DNA from: JBDTMC01 sp039934475 | GTDB taxonomy: Bacteria; Acidobacteriota; Terriglobia; Bryobacterales; Bryobacteraceae | DNA length: 29,639 nucleotides | Reading direction: 5' to 3' | NCBI GenBank assembly: GCA_039934475.1 | Contig: JBDTMC010000032.1 | Span: 1-29,639, forward strand | Shown here: positions 8,400-16,394 of the stretch, piece after piece | Position numbering within the stretch: position 1 is the stretch's first letter | How the letters are laid out: each line of letters opens with the position of its first letter | Made by a program: the position numbers and the translations under genes | Notes under the pieces: generated by a model | The model's input: only the letters and a program-made list of their open reading frames with translations | Told to the model about the DNA's origin: nothing | Database searches by the model: none

Positions 8400-9892
8400 T
8401 GTTATCCCGCTGTGCGATCCTTTGCCTGCTTGTCATCCCCCCAGTTTTTGGCGCAGATCCCGCGCTTACGATTTACAATCAAAACTTCGCAGTAATTCGC
8501 GAAACCATTCCACTGACTCTCAAGGCAGGAACCAGCAGCGTCAACTTCTCTGGAGCGACCGCTCACGTTGAGCCAGATTCGGTAATGCTACGCGATCCCT
8601 CCGGCAAGAATGTGCTGCGCGTTCTGGAGCAGAACTATCGCAACGATCCGATCTCCCAGGATTTATTGCTGAAGCTGAACGAGGGTAAGACGATCGACTT
8701 CTTAGTGTCTGCGATGGATGGCTCGCGCCGCTTGGTAAGAGGCAGAATCGTGCGCAGCGGCTATGTGCCGCATTGGGAGGCCATGCAGAGATTCGGGGCG
8801 CAATACCAGGCGAGCCAGTCGGCTATGGTTTCCGGTGGCGCGGGGCAGCCGTTGATCGAGGTTGACGGCAAACTGCAATTCTCACGTCCAGGCCAACCGC
8901 TGTTTCCCTCGCTGGAGGGCGATACGATTTTGCAGCCAACGCTCACGTGGATGCTTTATTCCCCGCAGGCGGCTAAGTTCGATGCGGAGCTGAGTTATGT
9001 GAGCGGCGGAATGAGTTGGAACGCGGATTACAACGTGATTGCCCCGGAAGTGGGCGATACGCTGGAATTGGTGGGTTGGGTGACGCTAGAGAACCAGTGC
9101 GGACGCCCGTTTGAGCATGCCCGGATCAAGTTAATGGCGGGCGAGGTGAATAAGATACAGCCTGGAGGCTACGAGAGGCTTCAGAGTTTTGCCAACATCT
9201 CCAAAGGGGCTGTTATGCCAGGACCAGTGACGGAAAAGGAGTTTGAGGACTACCATCTCTATTCGCTCCCTGAGGCGACTACGCTTCTGGACCGAGAGAC
9301 GAAGCAGGTTGAGTTCTTTCGCGGCGCCGGCATTCAATCGCGACGCTATTACGTTTATGACGGCCTAAGATTGACAACTAACTACAGCGGCTACCAGGAT
9401 TTTCGCAATATCTATGAGATTGGATCGCTCTCCAATCCTCACGTTCGGACGATGCGGGAGTTCGCCAACTCCAAGGCCAACCACCTCGGCGTCCCTCTTC
9501 CGAAGGGCCGGGTGCGGTTCTATCGCCGCGACCAGGACGGCCAGATGGAGTTTACCGGAGAGAATGAGATCGATCACACGCCGAAAGACGAAATGGTCCG
9601 GGTCTACATTGGCAACGCATTCGACCTGACGGGCGAACACCGGCGCACTCATTTCGAATACGACCAAAGTCGAGCCTTCGTAGACGAAGCGTATGAAGTA
9701 AAGGTCCGAAATCACAAGAATGAGGCGGCCACGGTGCGAGTAGTGGAGCATTTGTTCCGCTGGTCAACCTGGAAGATCACGCAGGAATCGATGCAGCACC
9801 GCCAACTGGATAGCAGCACCATCGAATACGAAGTTACGCTGCAGCCGAACGAGGAAAAGATCGTCACTTACACCGCGCACTATTCGTGGTGA
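8396..9892 (+). CDS. Exported DUF4139-family protein
   Basis: 498 residues from the first of two adjacent ATGs (8396 and 8399). An N-terminal hydrophobic signal (CAILCLLVIPPVFGA) predicts export. The body starts with the LTIYNQNFAVIRETIPL strand and continues through the SYVSGGMSWNADYNVIAPE signature, which I recognise from DUF4139 and MuiA-like proteins of Acidobacteriota and other phyla. The C-terminal part is beta-rich and ends in RVVEHLFRWSTWKIT and an EEKIVTYTAHY strand. The function of the family is unknown; it is probably a periplasmic or cell-surface beta-sandwich protein. The start codon overlaps the stop of the small methyltransferase-like ORF. Confidence 0.85.
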   Translation: MMLSRCAILCLLVIPPVFGADPALTIYNQNFAVIRETIPLTLKAGTSSVNFSGATAHVEPDSVMLRDPSGKNVLRVLEQNYRNDPISQDLLLKLNEGKTIDFLVSAMDGSRRLVRGRIVRSGYVPHWEAMQRFGAQYQASQSAMVSGGAGQPLIEVDGKLQFSRPGQPLFPSLEGDTILQPTLTWMLYSPQAAKFDAELSYVSGGMSWNADYNVIAPEVGDTLELVGWVTLENQCGRPFEHARIKLMAGEVNKIQPGGYERLQSFANISKGAVMPGPVTEKEFEDYHLYSLPEATTLLDRETKQVEFFRGAGIQSRRYYVYDGLRLTTNYSGYQDFRNIYEIGSLSNPHVRTMREFANSKANHLGVPLPKGRVRFYRRDQDGQMEFTGENEIDHTPKDEMVRVYIGNAFDLTGEHRRTHFEYDQSRAFVDEAYEVKVRNHKNEAATVRVVEHLFRWSTWKITQESMQHRQLDSSTIEYEVTLQPNEEKIVTYTAHYSW

Positions 9893-9898
9893 AGCCAC

Positions 9899-9927
9899 TT
9901 GACGCCATACTCGGTTTCCGGTATAAC
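9899..9927 (+). promoter_or_regulatory. Near-consensus sigma-70-type promoter of the padR operon
   Basis: TTGACG (9899-9904) and TATAAC (9922-9927) are separated by exactly 17 bp, each one base off the consensus. The predicted transcription start is near 9934, only about five bases before the ATG at 9939, so the transcript would be nearly leaderless. The -10 box lies inside the inverted repeat listed separately. Confidence 0.75.
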
Positions 9928-9941
9928 GAAAACCGAGTATG
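9906..9941. promoter_or_regulatory. 12-bp perfect inverted repeat: probable PadR auto-operator
   Basis: CATACTCGGTTT (9906-9917) and AAACCGAGTATG (9930-9941) are exact reverse complements around a 12-base centre. The site covers the -10 box, the predicted transcription start and the padR start codon, which forms the end of the right arm. PadR regulators bind such palindromes as dimers and usually repress their own genes. Binding by this protein is inferred from position. Confidence 0.75.
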
Positions 9942-10289
9942 GTTTCGCCGAACGATTTTCTCCCCCTATCCCCGGTTTCGTTGCACGTGCTGCTGGCCCT
10001 GGCGATGAACGATATGCATGGGTACGCCATCATGCAAGCCGTCCGATTGCAGTCCGGGGAACGCTATCAGCTTGGGCCGGGTACGCTCTATGACAGCCTG
10101 GGGCGGCTTCTGTCGCAGGGGCTGGTGAAAGAGGCGGAAGCACCCGACGGCGAAGCCGATTCGCGCCGCCGCTACTACCAACTTGCGCCGATGGGCCGTA
10201 GGGTGCTCGATGCTGAGTTATCGCGACTGGAGGAGATTTTGGCGCTCGCGAAGGCCTCGCGGGCAAGGCCGCGGGAAAGGAGAGCGTGA
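9939..10289 (+). CDS. PadR-family transcriptional regulator
   Basis: 116 residues from the ATG at 9939. The winged helix is typical of PadR: PVSLHVLLALAMNDMHGYAIMQ, then LGPGTLYDSLGRLLSQGLVKEAE (recognition helix and wing) and the SRRRYYQLAPMGRRVLDAE wing-plus-helix. The short C-terminus makes it a subfamily 2 (minimal) member. In Acidobacteriota such genes commonly sit in front of a membrane protein or exporter, as here. Its stop overlaps the start of the EF-hand membrane protein by one base at ATG 10289, so the two are co-translated. The operator-promoter arrangement upstream indicates autorepression, released when PadR binds an unknown ligand. Confidence 0.95.
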   Translation: MVSPNDFLPLSPVSLHVLLALAMNDMHGYAIMQAVRLQSGERYQLGPGTLYDSLGRLLSQGLVKEAEAPDGEADSRRRYYQLAPMGRRVLDAELSRLEEILALAKASRARPRERRA

Positions 10290-11371
10290 TGCTTCGCCGC
10301 TGTTACATCTGGTTGATCTGCCAACACCCGCCGGAATTCCGGCGCCGGTTTGCGGCTGAGATGCTCGGGATTTACGATCAAATGCATGGCCGCCGCGGTT
10401 GGTTGTTCTTCGACGCCGCGCGGTCGGTACTCCGGCAACACCTGACGCAGCAGAGACCCCCCGAGCCGGCCCTAGCGAGTGCCGATGGCGCACCGCGGTT
10501 CCAGACCATCGCACCGTATTCGCTGGCATGGTCGACGATGATGGAGGGCGGCATCATCACGGTGGCGCTGCTGTGCCTGCTGGCCTACGCCGGAACGCAT
10601 GGCAGTCGGCGTTTGCCCTTCCTGATCGGTTCCTATCACGGGCCCGGCTTCCTGCACGTGACCGATGTCTCCAACACAGCGAGCGGCCTGGACACGCGGG
10701 TAGTGATGCCTGAGGAGAAGGCAGACCCGATTCGCGATGCGGCGCGGGCCTATTTTGGCAGCCTCCTTTTGCTGAGAGCCCTGGATGCCGATGGCAACCT
10801 GGTACTGTCTTCGTGGGAGATACTGACGGCACCGTCAGCGCTTCGTAAATTAGATACCAATCGCGACGGCCAACTGAGCGCCGAGGAGTGCGGGTTCACT
10901 GCCTCGACCGGGCTTGACCAGCGACTGGTGGCGTACGGACGCGAGACGTTTATGACAACGAACCCGGTCTTGCGGGTGTTGGATGCCGATCATGATGGGA
11001 CCATTTCGGGCACGGAGATGCTGACGGCGACACCGTCCTTGCGATCGCTTGATCGAAACGTCGACGGCAAACTCTCAGCATCCGAAGTACTGCCGGATCC
11101 AGACCTGGTGTGGGCGGTTCTGGAATCCGCGGCGATCCTGGAAGCGGTAGATACCGATGGCGACGCCGGCATCACGGCAACCGAACGATTGTCCCCGCGT
11201 GCGGCACGCTATCGTGAAATCATCGTAGCCGCTGACCGCGACCACAACGGCATCACCACGCGAACGGAAGTGACCGCCGAACTACGGCTGCGCCGGGAAC
11301 GCCAGCGACAACAGGAGGCCGCGGAACAAGTTTTGGGCAACAGCGGGCCTACGAAACAACCCTCTTTTTGA
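10289..11371 (+). CDS. Membrane protein with six EF-hand calcium-binding loops, coupled to PadR
   Basis: About 360 residues from the ATG at 10289 (a GTG directly precedes it at 10286, and residue numbers here count from that GTG). The N-terminus (CQHPPEFRRRFAAEMLGIYDQ) resembles the cytoplasmic leader found on PadR-linked permeases of Acidobacteriota. It is followed by one clear membrane helix (about residues 88-103) and a soluble region with six 12-residue EF loops starting at Asp167, 190, 233, 256, 289 and 317. Five follow the pattern DxDxDG or a close variant, each ending in Glu. The first four sit in pairs 23 residues apart, as in real EF-hand pairs. This looks like a permease leader fused to a calcium-binding ectodomain. 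The function is unknown. The 3' end overlaps the convergent permease gene by 23 bp. Confidence 0.85.
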   Translation: MLRRCYIWLICQHPPEFRRRFAAEMLGIYDQMHGRRGWLFFDAARSVLRQHLTQQRPPEPALASADGAPRFQTIAPYSLAWSTMMEGGIITVALLCLLAYAGTHGSRRLPFLIGSYHGPGFLHVTDVSNTASGLDTRVVMPEEKADPIRDAARAYFGSLLLLRALDADGNLVLSSWEILTAPSALRKLDTNRDGQLSAEECGFTASTGLDQRLVAYGRETFMTTNPVLRVLDADHDGTISGTEMLTATPSLRSLDRNVDGKLSASEVLPDPDLVWAVLESAAILEAVDTDGDAGITATERLSPRAARYREIIVAADRDHNGITTRTEVTAELRLRRERQRQQEAAEQVLGNSGPTKQPSF

Positions 11372-12170
11372 AGGTCCGCAGACCGAATCCATAACAGACG
11401 GCGATACCGATGAGAAGCGCCACGATTACCACCCGCAGGTCGAGAGTGGCCATCGGAAACGCGCTGTCTTCGGGCACCATGGCGTAGCGCAATCCTTCTG
11501 AGCAGTAAGTCAAGGGATTGAGCAGTGTGAGGTATTGGAACCACTGAATGCGCCCGAGTGCGGCCCAGGGGTAGTAAGTGCAGCCTGTGAAGATCAGCGG
11601 CGTAAAAATGAGCGCAAACATCAGGCTGATGAATTCCGCGCGCACTATGGTGCCGATCAGCATGCCGATGGCCGCGCCGGTGGCTCCGGTAAGCAGGATC
11701 ATCAGAATCAGCACGCCGAGGCGGTCAGCGCGGACGGCGTAGGAATCGCCCAGGATGAGAACCGCCATCGGGAAGATACAGGCGGCGGCAAAGGCTCCGC
11801 GGAACGTTCCGAAGAGGACTTTCTCGAAAGCCACCATCCAGATGGGCAGCGGGGCCAGAAGCCGATCGTCGATCTCCCTGGCGAAGCCCAAATCAAGCAC
11901 CAGGGGTAGCGTGACGCCCTGGATGGCGGCCAACATTCCAGAGAGACTGACGATGCCTGGCAGCAGCAGTCCAGCGAAACCATCCTTCGCCAGCCCGATA
12001 CCGGGCAGCACCTTGCCGAAGATGAAGAGAAAAAACAGCGGCTGCATCATGGCTTGCAGCAGGAACTGAATGAGTTCGCGACCGGTTACTACAATGTCGC
12101 GATGCAGGATGGCGGTGAAGGCGGTAAGAGCCAGCGACAGGCGCGGTGTTTCACTTTCGGTTGGGGTCAT
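11349..12170 (-). CDS. ABC-2 type transporter permease
   Basis: 273 residues from the ATG at 12170, which overlaps the ATPase stop (ATGA). Six hydrophobic helices are visible, beginning after a cytoplasmic segment (ILHRDIVVTGRELIQFLLQAMMQPLFFLFIFG). The characteristic ABC-2 region RAEFISLMFALIFTPLIFTGCTYYPW is followed by LNPLTYCSEGLRYAMVP, matching the DrrB/NodJ-like permease signature. It would form the membrane part of an exporter for a drug, lipid or polysaccharide together with the ATPase upstream; the substrate cannot be told. A longer opening to 12533 lies inside the ATPase gene and is rejected. The last 23 bp overlap the end of the convergent EF-hand gene. Confidence 0.93.
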   Translation of the reverse strand: MTPTESETPRLSLALTAFTAILHRDIVVTGRELIQFLLQAMMQPLFFLFIFGKVLPGIGLAKDGFAGLLLPGIVSLSGMLAAIQGVTLPLVLDLGFAREIDDRLLAPLPIWMVAFEKVLFGTFRGAFAAACIFPMAVLILGDSYAVRADRLGVLILMILLTGATGAAIGMLIGTIVRAEFISLMFALIFTPLIFTGCTYYPWAALGRIQWFQYLTLLNPLTYCSEGLRYAMVPEDSAFPMATLDLRVVIVALLIGIAVCYGFGLRTFKKRVVS

Positions 12171-13141
12171 CGCAGATGTTTCCCTGTCAGGTAGATGAAG
12201 ACTTCTTCGAGCGTGGCGTTCTTCACGGCGATATCGCGGATGCGGGCTCCGGCATCGAGCGCGGCCTGTGCGGCGGGACCGACGAGCGAACTGGTTTCGG
12301 GGGCATAGACGCGATAGGAGCAGGCGTCCGGTGCGGCATCGCCGGCTTCGAGCGCATCCACCTTGGTGACTCCGGGCAGTGCTTGGAGGCTGGCATTCAA
12401 AGCGGCGCGCGCGGCGCTCTCGGCCTGTACATACAACTCCAAGGCGCTGCCGCCAGGAATGAGCCTTTTCAGAGCCGCCGGCGTGTCGTTGACCAGAATT
12501 TTGCCGAGGTCCATGATGGCGATGCGGTGGCAAAGACGGTCAGCTTCATCCATATCGTGAGTGGTGAGCAGGATGGTGAGGCCGCGCTCATTCATCGCAT
12601 GGATGCGTTCCCAGAGGAAGAGGCGCGATTGCGGATCGAGGTTATTAGTCGGTTCGTCGAGGAAGAGTACTTCGGGATCGTGCATCAGAGCGCGGGCTAT
12701 CATCACACGCTGCGACATGCCGCCGGAATAGCGGGTGGCTTTCTCTTTCTGACGTTCGGCCAAGCCCATATCTTTCAACAGGGAATCGGCCAGCGCCTCG
12801 CGCTGCTTCTTGGGAATGCCGTGGTAAGCGGCGTGGAAGGTGAGGATCTCGCGCACTCGAAGGCTGCGGTCCAGGTTGTTCATCTGCGGTACAACGGCGA
12901 TGCGTTGTTTCACGCGAATGCCATCGGAGACCACGTCGTAACCGGCGATGCTCGCCGTGCCCGATGTGGGAAGCACCGAGGTCGTCAGTACGCCGATGGT
13001 AGTGGTCTTGCCTGCGCCATTGGGCCCGAGCAAGCCGAAGATCTCGCCGCGCTGAACGGAGAACGAAACGCCATCCACAGCGCGGGCCTTGGCCTGCGCG
13101 TACTGTTTCACCAGATCGGTAACGACTATGGATTCCGGCAT
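12167..13141 (-). CDS. ABC transporter ATP-binding protein (DrrA/NodI-like)
   Basis: 324 residues. All ABC ATPase motifs are present: Walker A GPNGAGKTTT near residue 40, Q-loop VVPQMNNLD, signature YSGGMSQR, Walker B EVLFLDEPT, and H-loop TTHDMDEADRL. The region after about residue 220 is a C-terminal extension like that of DrrA-type exporter ATPases (a DUF4162-like region ending ATLEEVFIYLTGKHLR). It powers export through the permease encoded next, with which it shares an ATGA overlap. It is divergent from the PLP decarboxylase by 97 bp. No copy of the PadR operator is seen in that gap, so control by the nearby PadR is not supported. Confidence 0.95.
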   Translation of the reverse strand: MPESIVVTDLVKQYAQAKARAVDGVSFSVQRGEIFGLLGPNGAGKTTTIGVLTTSVLPTSGTASIAGYDVVSDGIRVKQRIAVVPQMNNLDRSLRVREILTFHAAYHGIPKKQREALADSLLKDMGLAERQKEKATRYSGGMSQRVMIARALMHDPEVLFLDEPTNNLDPQSRLFLWERIHAMNERGLTILLTTHDMDEADRLCHRIAIMDLGKILVNDTPAALKRLIPGGSALELYVQAESAARAALNASLQALPGVTKVDALEAGDAAPDACSYRVYAPETSSLVGPAAQAALDAGARIRDIAVKNATLEEVFIYLTGKHLR

Positions 13142-13238
13142 CGGAGTGAGGTTTTTCCATTGTCGTCGATTTTGCGCCCGGAGTTCTGGCGTCGGATTCG
13201 GATAGCGCGAGGGAGATAATCGCGTCTAACGTAGGAAC

Positions 13239-14621
13239 ATGCACGACTCGCCCTTCGAACCAGCGCTTGAGATCGCAGCGCGTTCCGCCATTCGCTTCCT
13301 ACACAAGCTGAATGAGGATCCGGTGTCGGCGCAAGCAAGTCTTCAGGAGTTACGCGAGCGATTAGGACGGCCCCTTTCTGACGGCTCTGTCGCCGCGGAA
13401 GAAGTGATCGAGGAACTGGTTGAGGATACGCGCGGCGGTCTAGTTGGTTCGGCGGGTGGACGCTTCTTTGCCTGGGCCATTGGCGGATCGGTTTCGGCAG
13501 CGCTGGCGGCGGACTGGCTGACCTCGGCGTGGGATCAGAATGGCGCGATGTATGCGTGTTCGCCAGCAGCGGCGGTGGTTGAGGAAGTGGTGGGCGGCTG
13601 GTTAACGGACCTGTTGGGCCTGCCGAAAGATTGCTCCTTCGGATTAGTCAGCGGCTGCCAGATGGCGCATGTCACGTGCCTGGCGGCGGCTCGCCATGAG
13701 TTACTCAGCGAACGTGGATGGGACGTGGAGCGGCAAGGATTGGCAGGCGCGCCACAAATCCGTGTGCTCGCCTCGAACCGGCATGGGTCGATTGAACGGG
13801 CGGTGCGATTGCTTGGCATCGGCGAAGCGCAGGTTGAGGACTTGCCATTGGACACGGCAGAGATGCTGCGTCCCGAAGTACTGGCGGCGGCATTGGAACG
13901 AACCAAGGGCGCGCCAGTGATCGTCATCCTGCAAGCAGGGGATCTGAACACGGGAAGCTTCGATCCGTTCTGCGAGCTCATTCCTCTGGCGAAGGGTCAT
14001 GCGGCGTGGGTTCATATCGATGGCGCATTCGGGTTGTGGGCGGCCGGCAGCGCTCGCTATCGTCACTTGCTGGACGGCGTGGAAGGCGCGGATTCGTGGG
14101 CTACCGACGGCCATAAGTGGCTGAACGTGCCTTACGACTGCGGCTATGCCTTTGTGGCGCGACCGGCGCCGCACCGTGCCGCGCTGTCGCATCGAGCGCC
14201 TTACCTGGCACCCAATGACGATGTACGGGAAGAGATTGACTGGAATCCCGAATGGTCGCGGCGTGCCCGTGGGTTCGCGACATATGCGGCGTTGCGTCAG
14301 CTTGGGCGCGTGGGTATCGCCGCGCTTGTTGACCGATGTTGCGAGCACGCTCGGACATTGGTGGAGGGTTTGGGCCGCCTGCCCGGAGCGGAAGTGTTGT
14401 GGAGCCCCGTGATCAACCAGGGACTGGTTCGCTTTCGACATGACGACCACTACACCAACCGCGTGATTCAACGTACGCTGCAACACGGCGGCGCTTTCTT
14501 TGCCGGAACGACGTGGCGCGGGAACCGGGCGATGCGGGTGAGCGTTCTGAACTGGCAGACGAATGAGCACGACGTCGAGGTTGCCATTCAGACCGTGAAA
14601 GCGTGCCTGGAGGGCGATTGA
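13239..14621 (+). CDS. PLP-dependent group II amino-acid decarboxylase family protein
   Basis: 460 residues, with AGGAAC directly before the ATG. It is a group II (glutamate/aromatic amino-acid type) PLP decarboxylase: the VSGCQMAHVTCLAAARHELL segment binds the cofactor phosphate, Asp261 in VHIDGAFG pairs with the pyridine nitrogen, and Lys293 in TDGHKWLNVPYDCGY forms the Schiff base. The family decarboxylates Glu, aromatic amino acids, Asp or related substrates in the cytosol; some relatives are aldehyde synthases. The substrate cannot be fixed from sequence alone. The C-terminus (TWRGNRAMRVSVLNWQT) is intact. It precedes a gamma-glutamyltransferase by 27 bp and may share its transcript. Confidence 0.92.
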   Translation: MHDSPFEPALEIAARSAIRFLHKLNEDPVSAQASLQELRERLGRPLSDGSVAAEEVIEELVEDTRGGLVGSAGGRFFAWAIGGSVSAALAADWLTSAWDQNGAMYACSPAAAVVEEVVGGWLTDLLGLPKDCSFGLVSGCQMAHVTCLAAARHELLSERGWDVERQGLAGAPQIRVLASNRHGSIERAVRLLGIGEAQVEDLPLDTAEMLRPEVLAAALERTKGAPVIVILQAGDLNTGSFDPFCELIPLAKGHAAWVHIDGAFGLWAAGSARYRHLLDGVEGADSWATDGHKWLNVPYDCGYAFVARPAPHRAALSHRAPYLAPNDDVREEIDWNPEWSRRARGFATYAALRQLGRVGIAALVDRCCEHARTLVEGLGRLPGAEVLWSPVINQGLVRFRHDDHYTNRVIQRTLQHGGAFFAGTTWRGNRAMRVSVLNWQTNEHDVEVAIQTVKACLEGD

Positions 14622-14648
14622 AGGTAAGGCTGGTAAAATACGCCTACG

Positions 14649-16376
14649 ATGACGAAAGCCCGTATGTGGTGGTTGCTTGGTTTGGTTTGCCTGCCGGCCT
14701 TGGCACAGGAGGCTCCAGTGAAAGAGACGCAGCGAGTGCAGGCGCGGTCGATGGTGATCACGCGGTATGGGATTGTCGCGACGAGTCAGACGCTGGCCTC
14801 GGCGGCGGGTGTGAAGGTGCTGGAGGCGGGCGGCAGCGCCGTTGACGCGGCCATCGCAGCCAACGCCACGCTGGGCCTGGTTGAGCCGAACAGCAATGGA
14901 GTGGGCGGCGACCTGTTCGCCATCGTTTACGAAGCGAAGACGAAGAAGCTCTATGGTCTCAATGCCAGCGGCTGGGCTCCTAGCGGGTTGACTCCGGAGT
15001 TTCTCTCTGGGAAAGGCATCACGACGATGCCGCAATTGGGAATCTACTCAGTAACGGTTCCTGGCGCGGTCGCCGGTTGGGACGCGCTGCACAAGAAGTT
15101 TGGGCGGATGGCGTGGGCTGACTTGTTCAAGCCTGCTGTGAAGTATGCCGAAGAGGGCTTCCCGGTAACGGAATGGATCTCAGGGGGGTGGAAGGCTTCT
15201 GTATCGAAGTTTAAATCGCCTGAGGCGGCGCGCGTCTATTTACCCAATGGTCATCCTTTGGCCGTTGGTGAGGTCTTCCACAACCCGCTGTTGGCCAAGA
15301 CCCTCTCGCTGATCGCGGAGAAGGGTCGTGACGGGTTCTACAAGGGCTCGGTGGCCCAGGCCATCGTGGATGTGTCGAAGGCCGAAGGCGGCACAATGAC
15401 CGCCACCGACCTTGCCGATTTCAAGCCGGAATGGGTGGAGCCGATTTCAACGACGTACCGAGGATGGACGGTGTTTGAACTGCCTCCGAACGGGCAAGGG
15501 ATCGCGGCGCTTTCGATGTTGAACATCATGGAGCGTTTCCCGATGGGTGAATACGGCGCTAACAGCACGAAGGCGTTGCATGTGGAGATTGAGGCGAAGA
15601 AATTGGCGTATGCCGATATGCTGCGTTATGTGGGAGATCCGCGCTCGTCGAAGATCCCGGTAGAGAAGATGCTTTCGAAGGAGTTAGGCGCGACGCATGC
15701 GAGGGAGATCGACGAGAATAAGGCGGCTTGTAAAGTAACTCCGGCGGACTTACTCTCAGTGGCGCGTCAGCCGGGAGCAGATACGATTTACATGACTGTT
15801 GTGGACCGCGAGGGTAACATGGTGTCGTTGATTCAGAGCAACTACCTGGGCTTTGGATCGGGCGTGGTTCCCGTGAATGCCGGATTCATGCTCCAAAATC
15901 GCGGCGGCTTATTTACGCTGGAGGCGGATCAACCGAACACGCTGGCGCCGCGCAAACGGCCCCTGCACACCATTATTCCTGCGTTTATGACGAAAGACGA
16001 CCGGCGGATCAGCTTTGGCATCATGGGCGGCTGGAACCAATCGCAGGCGCATGCTCAATTTGTCGCCAACATCGTCGATTTCGAGATGAATATCCAATCC
16101 GCGATGGAGTCGGCGCGTTTCACCAAGCAGACGTTCGATGGCTGCGATGTGGATATAGAGGCTCGTGTTCCGGAGAGCGTGCGCGACGAACTGACTAAGA
16201 TGGGCCATCAGGTCAAAGTGCTGGCGCCTTACGCGGGAGCTGTCGGCGGCGGCCAGGCGGTGATGGTGAATGATGCTGGAATTCACTTCGGCGCTTCGGA
16301 TGCGCGGAAGGATGGAGCGGCGCTGCCGGAGTCCCCAGGGTTCTTCAGCGTTCCGCCAGCTAAGCGGAAGAAGTAG
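14649..16376 (+). CDS. ggt: Gamma-glutamyltransferase (exported)
   Basis: 575 residues with a signal peptide (MWWLLGLVCLPALAQ). It is an N-terminal nucleophile hydrolase. The large subunit opens with MVITRYGIVATSQTLASAAGVKVL and has the AVDAAIAANATLGLVEPNSNGVGGD motif. The autoprocessing nucleophile is Thr379 in GADTIYMTVVD, the first residue of the future small subunit. FGSGVVPVNAGFMLQNRG and a GGWNQSQAHAQF segment follow. The enzyme cleaves or transfers gamma-glutamyl groups, for example from glutathione, in the periplasm. The MGGWNQSQ segment stands where many GGTs have a PGG oxyanion region, which suggests an acylase-like or divergent subgroup. It ends 2 bp from the convergent fucokinase gene, with a hairpin over the two stops. 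Confidence 0.93.
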   Translation: MTKARMWWLLGLVCLPALAQEAPVKETQRVQARSMVITRYGIVATSQTLASAAGVKVLEAGGSAVDAAIAANATLGLVEPNSNGVGGDLFAIVYEAKTKKLYGLNASGWAPSGLTPEFLSGKGITTMPQLGIYSVTVPGAVAGWDALHKKFGRMAWADLFKPAVKYAEEGFPVTEWISGGWKASVSKFKSPEAARVYLPNGHPLAVGEVFHNPLLAKTLSLIAEKGRDGFYKGSVAQAIVDVSKAEGGTMTATDLADFKPEWVEPISTTYRGWTVFELPPNGQGIAALSMLNIMERFPMGEYGANSTKALHVEIEAKKLAYADMLRYVGDPRSSKIPVEKMLSKELGATHAREIDENKAACKVTPADLLSVARQPGADTIYMTVVDREGNMVSLIQSNYLGFGSGVVPVNAGFMLQNRGGLFTLEADQPNTLAPRKRPLHTIIPAFMTKDDRRISFGIMGGWNQSQAHAQFVANIVDFEMNIQSAMESARFTKQTFDGCDVDIEARVPESVRDELTKMGHQVKVLAPYAGAVGGGQAVMVNDAGIHFGASDARKDGAALPESPGFFSVPPAKRKK

Positions 16377-16394
16377 CTTTACTTCTCGATCCGC
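16364..16394. terminator. Bidirectional hairpin at the ggt/fkp convergence
   Basis: The outer stem GCGGA/TCCGC (16364-16368 with 16390-16394) and inner stem AGAAGTA/TACTTCT (16369-16375 with 16380-16386) enclose a 4-base loop, with a 3-base bulge on the right side. Twelve base pairs form over the stop codons of both genes. No T-run follows on either strand, so termination efficiency is uncertain. Confidence 0.5.

Noticed and set aside
10289..13141. PadR control of the ABC exporter
   Set aside because: The exporter is on the opposite strand, and its upstream gap (13142-13238) lacks a copy of the CATACTCGGTTT arm.
12146..13219. 357-residue plus-strand frame opposite the ABC ATPase
   Set aside because: It is the complement of a gene with all ABC motifs; open antisense frames are expected at this GC content.
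13701..15035. 444-residue minus-strand frame opposite the PLP decarboxylase and ggt
   Set aside because: It spans two real plus-strand genes and their junction and has no domain signature.
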